DNA from: Paludibacter sp.
GTDB lineage: Bacteria > Bacteroidota > Bacteroidia > Bacteroidales > Paludibacteraceae
Assembly: GCA_010365115.1 (NCBI GenBank)
Contig: JAAFGX010000017.1
Coordinates: forward strand, 1-58,070
Length of the DNA: 58,070 nt
Reading direction: 5' to 3'
Position numbers and translations under genes: made by a program. The notes beneath the pieces are model-generated. The model was not told where the DNA came from. It did not search any database and saw nothing but the letters and a program-made list of their open reading frames with translations. This document shows, piece by piece, positions 1 through 7,847 of the stretch; the stretch's first letter is position 1; every line of letters starts with the position of its first letter.

Positions 1-247
1 CTGACATAATAATTTGTAATGTAATTGACAATGTGCACTTTACATCTTGGCTCTCCCGCTGGGCGGGATGTCGAGTACTCCATTGGCTCTTGATACTTGC
101 AGTCTATATATATTTCTGCAATCGGTATAATTGCTGTTTCTTTTTAATGGTGGCGAAACCTGCTCAAGTTCAAAACTAATTTTCCTCTAACTTGTTTTAT
201 AAGAGACATTTTGTAATTTTGTAACAACAATTAAAACATACATAACA
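1..247. repeat. Intergenic region with the right end of a dispersed repeat element
   Basis: No convincing gene is seen. A short G/C hairpin (CCCGC-tggg-CGGG region, about 54-69) lies in AT-rich DNA. The stretch ATTTCTGCAATCGGTATAA near 112-130 recurs exactly at 7651-7669, where it ends a longer element. The window edge therefore appears to cut one copy of a dispersed intergenic repeat. The copy's full extent cannot be judged here. Confidence 0.4.
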
Positions 248-454
248 ATGATATACACTGTAAAGATAGATGACAACTTTCCCGCAGGAAAAAAGTTAAT
301 AGCGGAAATGCGTCAATATCCCGAAGCTGTAGAGTTTGAAATACCAGCAGTTGTAAACGACATTGCACCCGAAAGATATATGACTAGCGAGGAATTCGAG
401 AAAAGAGCTATGGCAAAAGTCAATAAATTCTGTGACGAACATGGTATTTTATAG
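248..454 (+). CDS. Small antitoxin-like protein paired with a RelE-type toxin
   Basis: A 68-residue acidic protein whose C-terminal half (ERYMTSEEFEKRA...) resembles the short antitoxins that Bacteroidetes encode just upstream of RelE/ParE-type toxins. Its stop codon (452-454) overlaps the start of the next reading frame (ATG 441-443), the usual translational coupling of an antitoxin with its toxin. The gene is intact while its toxin carries an internal stop. It would bind and neutralise the toxin and probably repress its own promoter; that role is inferred from family and layout, since no DNA-binding motif is obvious by eye. Confidence 0.6.
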   Translation: MIYTVKIDDNFPAGKKLIAEMRQYPEAVEFEIPAVVNDIAPERYMTSEEFEKRAMAKVNKFCDEHGIL

Positions 455-761
455 TAATAACGCAGATACTGATTTAGACAATACTCTTTCCGGATTATTA
501 AAATGGAAGAAAATAACGTTAACAAAAGAACATTGTAGAAACTAAGTTTCCGATATCATTAATACGTGCAACAAGCTTGACCAAAATTCTTACCATGCGC
601 TTAGTGTATTTCCTCTTAACAAACAATTTGGCAAATATGTACACCAATACCGCCGAAGCAAAAACACAACTTGGTATATTATTTACAACAAGGATAAACA
701 CAACAATATTTTTATCCAACACATTATCTCAAATCACCTTACAACAGCCGAAAAAGAATGA
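441..761 (+). pseudogene. RelE/ParE-like toxin, broken by one in-frame stop codon
   Basis: Read from ATG 441, the frame stays open for 34 codons, meets TAA at 543-545, then continues in the same frame for 71 more codons to TGA 759-761. The two halves join into one typical small toxin: LSGLLKWKKITLTKEHC at the start, and KYVHQYRRSKNTTWYIIYNK then NIFIQHIISNH in the second half, the latter characteristic of RelE/ParE-superfamily folds in Bacteroidetes. The stop lies where related proteins (from memory) have Tyr, so one TAT/TAC to TAA change would explain it. No length change is needed, so this looks like a recent nonsense mutation. A 34-residue product is unlikely to be toxic. A sequencing error cannot be excluded. 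Confidence 0.7.
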
Positions 762-782
762 GTTTTCGGCTGTTTTTTTTTA
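743..782 (+). terminator. Rho-independent terminator after the broken toxin gene
   Basis: Inverted arms AACAGCCGAAAA (743-754) and TTTTCGGCTGTT (763-774) enclose an 8-nt loop and are followed by a run of T residues. The toxin's last codons fall inside the stem. Confidence 0.8.
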
Positions 783-1133
783 ATTCTTTCTATTTTTCTG
801 CAAAATTAGCCATTTCAGTCAAGAAAAAAGCAAAAACAAAAAATGTTTTTACTGGCAATTTCTAACCCTTTTTTTAAAGTAACACTTAAACTTTTTAAGC
901 ATGCATGTGTTTCTTTACTGATTAGTAGCCAACAGTATTTGCTTTTGGAAAGTGACACGGAAGAATTGAGAGTTTCTGATATAAGCATTTTTCAGTCAAA
1001 AGTCATTTCAAAATCAGGGTTTCTTAAAAGGAACATAAACCGAATATTTTTTTTGTTATACTACTGTCAGTTCTTTTTCGAGTCTTTAAACAGATCATAA
1101 ATACATAACTTACTTATAATTAAATTATATATT
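783..1133. other. Intergenic region before the ergothioneine-type operon
   Basis: An AT-rich 350-bp gap. An 85-codon open frame at 843-1100 has no recognisable family, no good ribosome binding site and a phenylalanine/leucine-rich composition typical of translated AT-rich spacer; I do not call it a gene. No clear TTTG/TAnnTTTG promoter was found for the operon starting at 1134, although its promoter must lie here. Confidence 0.4.
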
Positions 1134-1418
1134 ATGAAAGCTATATGGAATGGAAAAGTTATTGCTGAGAGCAATGACATTGTAAAAGTGGAGGGGAATG
1201 CCTATTTCCCCGAAGAAGCTTTAAATAAAGATTACATAAAAACGAGCAACACACATACTGTTTGTCCCTGGAAAGGTACTGCCTCCTATTTTAATCTTGA
1301 AGTAGATGGTAGTGAAAACAAAGATGCAGTGTGGTACTATCCTGAACCAAGTGAAGCGGCAAAAAACATTAAAAATAGGGTTGCCTTTTGGAAAGGTGTT
1401 CAGGTTGTAAATGATTAA
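1134..1418 (+). CDS. DUF427 family protein
   Basis: 94 residues matching the DUF427 fold: KAIWNGKVIAES at the start, then GNAYFPEEA, the conserved THTVCPWKGTASYF core around residues 41-55, and a C-terminal VAFWKGV. The family is small and soluble, and its biochemical role is not established. It is the first gene of a tightly spaced operon, 26 nt ahead of a rhodanese-type sulfurtransferase. The single Cys in the TVCPWKG core is the natural place to look for activity. A role as accessory protein in sulfur transfer or ergothioneine metabolism is inference from position only. Confidence 0.85.
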   Translation: MKAIWNGKVIAESNDIVKVEGNAYFPEEALNKDYIKTSNTHTVCPWKGTASYFNLEVDGSENKDAVWYYPEPSEAAKNIKNRVAFWKGVQVVND

Positions 1419-1444
1419 TTTATAATTGTATAGAAAAGATCAAT

Positions 1445-2743
1445 ATGGAACAATCACCAGAAAACATCTCTACCCACCAACTACTAGATATGCTGGGGAA
1501 ACCAAATGTAAAAGTCATAGATATACGTCCGGTGGAAGCGTATAATGGATGGATTCTTCAGAATGAACAACGAAGTGGCCACATAAAAGGAGCCAAAAGT
1601 CTGCCCGAAAAATGGCTAAATTACCTGGATTGGATAGAAATTGTAAGACATAAAAATATTTTGCCTGATGATAAAATTATAATCTATGGTTATACATCTG
1701 AAGTTGCAGATAAGGTTGCCAAAAGGTTTTTAAAATCCGGATATTTAAATGTTATGGTTTACACTGATTTTATTGAGGAATGGACCAATAACCCAAACCT
1801 GCCAATGGAACATCTTGCAAACTACAGGCATCTTGTGTCTGCAGAATGGGTAAAACAGTTGATATCAGGAGGTAAACCAACAGAATATAATAATAACAAA
1901 TATGTAGTAGTACACTCACACTATCGTAATCGTGATGCATATTTAACAGGTCATATACCGGGAGCCATCGATATGGACACATTGGCACTTGAAGCACCTG
2001 AAACATGGAATCGTCGTTCGCCGCAAGAATTAAAATCAGCACTTGAAAAACACGGTATTTCATCAGATACCACTGTAATTTTATACGGAAAATTCATGTT
2101 TCCTGAAAATGCGGATGAGTTCCCCGGTAGTGCTGCCGGCGACATTGGCGCCATACGTAATGCATTTATAATGATGTATGCCGGCGTTAAAGATGTGCGT
2201 GTTCTGAACGGTGGTTTTCAGTCGTGGCAGGATGCCGGATTAGAAGTAAGTACGGAAGATGTACCCAAAAAGTCGATAGAAGAATTCAGTGCAACCATAC
2301 CAGCGTTGCCCCTTCTGGCAGTTGATACACCTGAGGCAAAACAAATGATTGCGTCTGCCGATTCAGAACTTGTTTGTGTTAGAAGCTGGCCCGAATATAT
2401 TGGCGAAGTGAGTGGTTATAATTACATTAAGCCCAGAGGCAGAATTCCGGGAGCAGTATTTGCTGATTGTGGCAGTGATGCTTATCACATGGAAAATTAC
2501 CGGAATGTTGATCATACAACCCGTGAGTATCAGGAAATAGCTAACAACTGGATTAAAAATGGCATTACGCCCGACAAACATCTGGCATTTTATTGCGGAA
2601 CAGGCTGGCGTGGAAGTGAAGCATGGTTCAATGCATGGCTTATGGGTTGGCCAAAGGTTTCGGTTTATGATGGTGGTTGGTTTGAATGGAGCGCCGATGC
2701 GGATAATCCTTTTGAAACTGGTATCCCTGAAGCTGCAAACTGA
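1445..2743 (+). CDS. eanB: Multi-domain rhodanese sulfurtransferase, EanB-like (anaerobic ergothioneine synthase candidate)
   Basis: 432 residues with three rhodanese-type modules: about 10-115 (VKVIDIRPVEAY), 130-270 (HYRNRDAYLTGHIPGA) and 290-430. Only the last keeps an active-site loop with cysteine, FYCGTGWRGSE, placing the catalytic Cys at residue 384; the earlier modules lack it. This layout, length and CGTGWR loop fit EanB of Chlorobium limicola, which moves sulfur from polysulfide onto trimethylhistidine (hercynine) to give ergothioneine without oxygen. A Tyr at 325 (SGYNYIKPRG) may correspond to the catalytic Tyr reported for EanB. The gene lies in one operon with an EgtD-type histidine methyltransferase, which strongly supports this reading over a plain thiosulfate sulfurtransferase. 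Likely cytosolic; no signal peptide. Confidence 0.75.
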   Translation: MEQSPENISTHQLLDMLGKPNVKVIDIRPVEAYNGWILQNEQRSGHIKGAKSLPEKWLNYLDWIEIVRHKNILPDDKIIIYGYTSEVADKVAKRFLKSGYLNVMVYTDFIEEWTNNPNLPMEHLANYRHLVSAEWVKQLISGGKPTEYNNNKYVVVHSHYRNRDAYLTGHIPGAIDMDTLALEAPETWNRRSPQELKSALEKHGISSDTTVILYGKFMFPENADEFPGSAAGDIGAIRNAFIMMYAGVKDVRVLNGGFQSWQDAGLEVSTEDVPKKSIEEFSATIPALPLLAVDTPEAKQMIASADSELVCVRSWPEYIGEVSGYNYIKPRGRIPGAVFADCGSDAYHMENYRNVDHTTREYQEIANNWIKNGITPDKHLAFYCGTGWRGSEAWFNAWLMGWPKVSVYDGGWFEWSADADNPFETGIPEAAN

Positions 2744-2764
2744 CTTATTGAAAAAATAAATATT

Positions 2765-4126
2765 ATGAAAAAATTTGATGCAATAATTATAGGATCCGGT
2801 CAGGCAGGAACTCCACTTGTTTTCAGGATGGCTGCGGAAGGACTGAAAATTGCTTTTATTGAAAGGGAACATGTTGGAGGCACCTGCGTTAATGTAGGCT
2901 GCACACCATCAAAGGCATACGTTGCCAGTGCACGGCGTATATGGGATGCCAGGCATGGTGATGAGATGGGTATCAGCATTCCGGAAGGTGCAAGCACCGA
3001 TCTGAAAAGAGTGAAAGCCCGCAAAGATGCCATGGTTAAAAAATCAGTCGACGGTATCTTGGGTGGAATAGAGCACAATAAAAATGTTACCTTTTTCAAG
3101 GGCGAAGCAAAATTTACAGGTCATAAAATTGTTGAAGTTAATAACCAGAAAATTACTGCTGAAAAAATTTATATTAATGTTGGTGCAAGATCATTCATAC
3201 CCAAAGAATTTGAACAAACAAAGTATCTCGATAATCAGTCTATTCTTGAACTGGAAGAGATACCTGAACATCTTATAATTGTAGGAGGAAGTTATATCGG
3301 TCTTGAATTCGGACAGATATTCAAACGGTTTGGGAGTAAAGTAACAATTATTGAACAAAGTAAAACCATTATCGGCAGAGAGGACGAAGATGTAAGTGAA
3401 GCAATTCTCCAATTTCTCAAAGCGGAGGGTATTGATTTCCGTCTGAATGCAACTTGTTTATCATGTAAGAACAACTCAACGGGCGGAATAACAGTTTCAG
3501 TAGATTGTACAAAGGAACCAAACGAAATTCAGGGTAGCCATTTGCTGCTTGCTGTCGGCCGGACTCCAAATAATGATACCCTTAACCTTGAAGCTACGGG
3601 TCTGAAAACTGATTCACATGGATACATTGAAGTAAATGATTACCTGGAGACTAATATTCCTGGCATTTATGCTTTGGGTGATTGTAATGGCAAAGGAGCT
3701 TTCACACATACAGCTTACAATGATTATGAGATTGTTGCAGAAAATATGTTTGATGGCAAAAACCGGAAAGTAGCTGACAGAATTACTACTTATGCACTAT
3801 TTACCGACCCTCCTCTGGGCAGGGCAGGAATGACATTGGATCAGGCACAGAAAAGTGGCAGGAAGCTGAAAACCGGGTATCGTAAAATGACCGAGATAGC
3901 ACGTGCACGGGAAAAAGGTGAGACAAACGGATTTATGAGGGTAATTGTTGATGCAGAAACCGATAAAATACTTGGAGCAAGCATATTGGGTACCGGTGGT
4001 GACGAAGTAATTTCAGGCATACTAAATATAATGTATGCTGATGCCCCATATCAGGTAATTCGTGATTCGGTTCAGATTCACCCTACCGTATCGGAATTAA
4101 TTCCTACTATGCTTGAAAGTTTATAA
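2765..4126 (+). CDS. FAD-dependent pyridine nucleotide-disulfide oxidoreductase (glutathione/mercuric reductase-like)
   Basis: 453 residues, the normal length of the class I family. An N-terminal FAD-binding GSGQAG loop (10-15) is followed by the redox-active CVNVGC pair (Cys41/Cys46) and a PSKA segment; a second dinucleotide-binding loop GGSYIGLEFG sits near 174-183; the second FAD motif is GIYALGDCNG; and the C-terminal dimer interface carries HPTVSELIP with the catalytic His. It would use NAD(P)H to reduce a disulfide or persulfide substrate. It lies 21 nt after the sulfurtransferase and 16 nt before the methyltransferase. In pneumococcus a reductase of this superfamily also neighbours the EgtU importer, so recycling of oxidised ergothioneine or supply of reduced sulfur is plausible but unproven. 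Confidence 0.85.
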   Translation: MKKFDAIIIGSGQAGTPLVFRMAAEGLKIAFIEREHVGGTCVNVGCTPSKAYVASARRIWDARHGDEMGISIPEGASTDLKRVKARKDAMVKKSVDGILGGIEHNKNVTFFKGEAKFTGHKIVEVNNQKITAEKIYINVGARSFIPKEFEQTKYLDNQSILELEEIPEHLIIVGGSYIGLEFGQIFKRFGSKVTIIEQSKTIIGREDEDVSEAILQFLKAEGIDFRLNATCLSCKNNSTGGITVSVDCTKEPNEIQGSHLLLAVGRTPNNDTLNLEATGLKTDSHGYIEVNDYLETNIPGIYALGDCNGKGAFTHTAYNDYEIVAENMFDGKNRKVADRITTYALFTDPPLGRAGMTLDQAQKSGRKLKTGYRKMTEIARAREKGETNGFMRVIVDAETDKILGASILGTGGDEVISGILNIMYADAPYQVIRDSVQIHPTVSELIPTMLESL

Positions 4127-4142
4127 AATATTGTATAAGATT

Positions 4143-5105
4143 ATGGAAAAACAGACTCTTCTTTCAGAACTGGCAAATGACACTTTGTATGGGCTAATTT
4201 CAAAGCCAAAATATCTTTTGTCAAAATATTTTTACGATGATATCGGAAGTAGTATTTTTCAGGATATAATGAAAATGCCGGAGTATTATTTAACCGATTG
4301 TGAGTACGAGATATTTGATACTTATAAAACTCAGATCATAGACGAAATCATTAAGAATAACACACTTTTCGATCTGATAGAATTGGGTTCGGGTGATGGA
4401 TTGAAAACAAAAGTATTGTTGAATGCATTGATCGGCAGATTGATAAACTTCAGATATGTTCCGATCGATATAAGCCTGAAAGCCAACATTGATCTGGAGA
4501 AAAGCCTGATGTATGAGATACCTTCACTGAAAGTAAAAACTCAAACCGGCGATTTTTTCAGAGTAATGAAAAATATGAACGGTTATTCAGGGCTGAGTAA
4601 AGTAATCCTTTTTCTGGGTTCAAACATTGGCAATTTTACAGATGATGAGATCAGCTTATTTCTGGAAAATCTTTCAGAATTTACACATTCGGGTGATAGA
4701 GTAATGATAGGTTTCGACCTAAAAAAATCACCTGAGCTAATAAACCAGGCATATAATGATCCACATGGCCATACCTGCAGGTTTAATCTGAACCATCTTG
4801 CACGTTTGAACAGGGAACTTGGTGCTAATTTTTATTTGGAAAATTTTGAACATCATTCAGAATATAACCCTCAAAGCGGAGAAGTTAAGAGCTTTTTGGT
4901 TTCAAAGAAAACCCAGAAAGTGTATATTGAAGCACTTGAAGAGAATATTCAATTTTACAAGTGGGAAGCAGTATTTATGGAACTATCCAGAAAGTTTGAC
5001 TTTGATACAATTGAGAAATATGCTGCCAATTACGGGTTTAGTGTTGTAAATCATTTCACTGATAAAAATGAATGGTTTACTGATTCATTATGGATTAAAA
5101 AATGA
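4143..5105 (+). CDS. eanA: L-histidine N-alpha-methyltransferase (EgtD/EanA family)
   Basis: 320 residues from the ATG at 4143. An upstream in-frame ATG at 4113 would overlap the previous gene by 14 nt and add ten unconserved residues, so I prefer 4143. EgtD-family marks are MPEYYLTDCEYEIF (around 45-58), the SAM-binding ELGSGDGLKT (80-89), the VPIDIS stretch and the FLGSNIGNF motif whose Asn contacts histidine in EgtD. The enzyme methylates the alpha-amino group of histidine three times with SAM to give hercynine. With the EanB-like protein two genes upstream it would form the two-enzyme anaerobic route to ergothioneine. No EgtB, EgtC or EgtE homologue is present in the window. Confidence 0.85.
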   Translation: MEKQTLLSELANDTLYGLISKPKYLLSKYFYDDIGSSIFQDIMKMPEYYLTDCEYEIFDTYKTQIIDEIIKNNTLFDLIELGSGDGLKTKVLLNALIGRLINFRYVPIDISLKANIDLEKSLMYEIPSLKVKTQTGDFFRVMKNMNGYSGLSKVILFLGSNIGNFTDDEISLFLENLSEFTHSGDRVMIGFDLKKSPELINQAYNDPHGHTCRFNLNHLARLNRELGANFYLENFEHHSEYNPQSGEVKSFLVSKKTQKVYIEALEENIQFYKWEAVFMELSRKFDFDTIEKYAANYGFSVVNHFTDKNEWFTDSLWIKK

Positions 5106-5132
5106 ACTCATATATTTGTAACAACTGAATAA

Positions 5133-6713
5133 ATGCAGATACTGTTCTTAAATTCTTTTGAGGGTATATATAAAACCGTTTTTGAAAGACGGGACTACTT
5201 TTTTGAATTACTGGTTCAGCATTTTGTACTTTCATTAACAGCGATACTACTCATTGTTATCATTGGAACAAGCACAGGTATTTTACTTCTTATTTATAAA
5301 CCTATCCGGCAGGTAGTTCTGGGAATTGTCAACTTTTTGTATACCATTCCTTCCATTGCAATGTTCGGCCTCTTCATCCCACTGGTGGGGATCGGTTTTG
5401 TAAATGCACTCGTTGTACTTGTTATCTACGGACTACTTCCTATGATCAGGAACACCTATACAGGTCTGAATGAAGTAGATCCACTCCTAATAGATGCAGC
5501 AAAAGGGATGGGAGCAACACCTTCACAGGTTTTCTTCAGGATTAAATGGCCCCTTGGCTTTCCGACTATTTTTAGCGGATTCCGAACCATGGTTGTCATG
5601 ACTATTGCACTTGCAGGACTGGCATCTTTTATTGGAGCCGGCGGATTAGGACAGGCAATTTACAGAGGTATTAATACCAATAATTCAGAACTCATACTGG
5701 CAGGATCTATATCAGTGGCATTGCTTGCGCTGGTTACAGATGTTATCATCGGGTTTTTTGAAAATCTGTTCATAAACAGAAAGTTCCGTGCTTCACGTTA
5801 CAGGAAATTGCTGATAATCAGCGTAGTATTTTTGATTATTGCACCTTTACTATTGATAACATTTGACCGACTAAGAGTAAAAACTTCAAAGTCAGATGAA
5901 ATAGTTGTTGCCACCAAACCTACATCGGAACAATACATTCTGGGTGAAATTATTTCGAGGATGATAGAATCCAATACCAACATACACGTTAAACGTGTGT
6001 TCGGGATAGGTGGCGGCACTTCAAATATACAGCCGGGGATGCTTTCAGGCGAAATTGATATTTATCCTGAGTATACAGGAACGGCGTGGCTTTTTGTACT
6101 GAAGAAGAAGAAGAAAATCAGTGACTCCGACAGTCTTTTTACTTTACTTCAAAGAACATACAACGAAGAATTCGACCTTGCCTGGGTTGCTCGATTTGGT
6201 TTTAATAATACATATACCCTTGCAATGCCTGAAGCAATGGCTTTACGAGATAATATTAAATCCATATCGGATCTTTCGCCCATAAGTAACCGGTTTGTTT
6301 TTGGAGCTGAATTCGATTTCTTTGAACGAGACGATGGTTTTGCGGGATTATCTAAACTATACTCCTTAAAATTTAAAAAGCTGGTGGAACTTGATATCAA
6401 TTTGAAATTTATGGCCATCCAAAACAAGACTGTTGATATTATTGATGCATTTTCAACTGATCCACGTATCACACAATTAAATCTGAGAGTGTTAAAGGAT
6501 GATAAAAAATACTTCCCTTTATATCAGGCCGGTATAGTTATAAGACAAAAAACACTAGAGAAACATCCGGAACTGAAAGAGATACTGGGGAAGCTTGAGA
6601 ATTTAATAAATGACAGCACAATGATAATGTTGAATTATCAGGTAGATATATTACACAAATCAACAGAAAAAGTTGCCGAGGATTTTCTGAAATCGAAAGG
6701 TATAATAAAATAG
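5133..6713 (+). CDS. ABC permease fused to substrate-binding domain, EgtU/OpuC-like importer
   Basis: 526 residues. Residues 1-220 form a binding-protein-dependent permease with about six membrane segments and an EAA-type loop (DAAKGMGATPSQVFFRIKWP, 121-140). A further membrane helix (about 225-245) tethers a C-terminal periplasmic domain (about 255-526) of the glycine-betaine/choline-binding type, with the characteristic GEIDIYPEYTGTAW segment. This fused architecture is shared by choline/betaine importers and by EgtUBC, the ergothioneine importer of pneumococcus. Ergothioneine is itself a trimethylated betaine. Linkage to the EanA/EanB genes favours ergothioneine or hercynine as substrate; choline, carnitine or betaine remain possible. 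The start lies 27 nt after eanA and only 2 nt separate its stop from the ATPase. Confidence 0.8.
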   Translation: MQILFLNSFEGIYKTVFERRDYFFELLVQHFVLSLTAILLIVIIGTSTGILLLIYKPIRQVVLGIVNFLYTIPSIAMFGLFIPLVGIGFVNALVVLVIYGLLPMIRNTYTGLNEVDPLLIDAAKGMGATPSQVFFRIKWPLGFPTIFSGFRTMVVMTIALAGLASFIGAGGLGQAIYRGINTNNSELILAGSISVALLALVTDVIIGFFENLFINRKFRASRYRKLLIISVVFLIIAPLLLITFDRLRVKTSKSDEIVVATKPTSEQYILGEIISRMIESNTNIHVKRVFGIGGGTSNIQPGMLSGEIDIYPEYTGTAWLFVLKKKKKISDSDSLFTLLQRTYNEEFDLAWVARFGFNNTYTLAMPEAMALRDNIKSISDLSPISNRFVFGAEFDFFERDDGFAGLSKLYSLKFKKLVELDINLKFMAIQNKTVDIIDAFSTDPRITQLNLRVLKDDKKYFPLYQAGIVIRQKTLEKHPELKEILGKLENLINDSTMIMLNYQVDILHKSTEKVAEDFLKSKGIIK

Positions 6714-6715
6714 CC

Positions 6716-7447
6716 ATGAATAAACACTTAATTCAACTAAACAATATTTCAAAAACCTTCGAAGTAGGTAAGCTGGCTCTTGATAAGGTATCATTGTCAA
6801 TATCTCAGGGAGGATTCATTACAATTATAGGTCCAAGCGGATGTGGGAAAACAACTTTGCTCCGGATCATTAATCGTATGACTGATTTTGATTCGGGAAG
6901 TTTGAATATATTGGACAAAGAAATCGAGTTGTGGGACGGATCTCTGCTCAGAAGGAATATAGGATATGTAATTCAGAATGCGGGACTGTTCCCTCATCTT
7001 ACTGTGAGGGAGAACATACAGTTTGTGATGAGTATCTCAGGAATGGATAAAAAATTGCGCGAGACAAGAACGTTTGAGCTGTCTGAAATGATAGAATTTA
7101 CCAAAGCACAGCTTAACGAATATCCTGATAATCTGAGTGGTGGTCAACAACAAAGGGTCGGAATTGCCCGTGCTCTAGCCATGAAACCTCAGATTGTTTT
7201 GCTGGACGAGCCATTTGGCTCTCTTGATAATATTACCAGAAGAAAACTGCAGGCCGAACTGAAACAAATACATGCTGACACGGGAACCACAATGCTAATG
7301 GTTACTCATGATCTTAAAGAGGCATTTTCACTGGGAACAGAAATGGTTATTATGAATAATGGAAAAATACTACAGAAAGACAAACCCGAAATTGTCCTGA
7401 AACAACCTGTTGATGAATGGGTGAGAGAATTTGTATCAGATGTTTAA
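6716..7447 (+). CDS. ABC transporter ATPase of the betaine/ergothioneine-type importer
   Basis: 243 residues with Walker A GPSGCGKTT (39-47), Q-loop VIQNAG, ABC signature LSGGQQQR (140-147), Walker B VLLDEP (161-166) and the switch histidine in MVTHDLKEA. The order and spacing fit the OpuA/ProV-EgtUA class, but the C-terminal regulatory CBS domains of ProV are absent. It begins two bases after the permease-binding protein fusion, so the two are certainly co-translated as one importer. Last gene of the operon; an intergenic repeat element follows its stop codon. Confidence 0.85.
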   Translation: MNKHLIQLNNISKTFEVGKLALDKVSLSISQGGFITIIGPSGCGKTTLLRIINRMTDFDSGSLNILDKEIELWDGSLLRRNIGYVIQNAGLFPHLTVRENIQFVMSISGMDKKLRETRTFELSEMIEFTKAQLNEYPDNLSGGQQQRVGIARALAMKPQIVLLDEPFGSLDNITRRKLQAELKQIHADTGTTMLMVTHDLKEAFSLGTEMVIMNNGKILQKDKPEIVLKQPVDEWVREFVSDV

Positions 7448-7482
7448 TACCAAATGAATTTTTATTTCAGCCCAAAGTCAAC

Positions 7483-7669
7483 TTTGATATAATGCCGATT
7501 GAGTCTTTCGAGATTCCGCTTGCGGAAGGCATATCGTAGCATATCGGAGATCCCCTCACACGGGAGAAATAAACAGTACAATCCCGTTACACGGGATGTT
7601 CCATTAGACGCACTTGCCTGCGACAGGCAGGGTCAACATTGGATTGAATTATTTCTGCAATCGGTATAA
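7483..7669. repeat. Dispersed intergenic repeat element with inverted ends (MITE-like)
   Basis: The element opens with GATATAATGCCGATTG and closes with TTTCTGCAATCGGTATAA, so its ends are inverted (ATGCCGATTG versus CAATCGGTAT). Inside are three small hairpins: ATTCCGCTTGCGGAA, TCCCGTTACACGGGA and TGCCTGCGACAGGCA. Its left part recurs at 58036-58070 and its right end at 112-130. It carries no coding capacity and contains no transposase. Possibly a non-autonomous element or a repeat with a 3' untranslated role, since both visible left ends follow closely after a gene stop. Confidence 0.5.
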
Positions 7670-7847
7670 GTTGGAATTTAGCAAAAGTTCATGCTTACAA
7701 CGAATCAATAGCTACTATTTAACTCAATCGAGTAGTATTACAGCCGAAAGTGTTAAATCGTTAATCTACATATTCGCAAAAAACAATCTTCGAAAACTTA
7801 GTTTGTTACCGGGTATGTCAGTTTTTAATTTATATATCGACAGTCAA
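7670..7847. other. Spacer between the repeat element and the minus-strand gene
   Basis: AT-rich sequence with no recognised gene. A frame open across 7614-7904 runs through the repeat element and into the end of the convergent gene and has no family resemblance, so I treat it as chance. Confidence 0.4.

Noticed and set aside
843..1100. 85-codon frame before the DUF427 gene
   Set aside because: Composition of translated AT-rich spacer, no family, no ribosome binding site.
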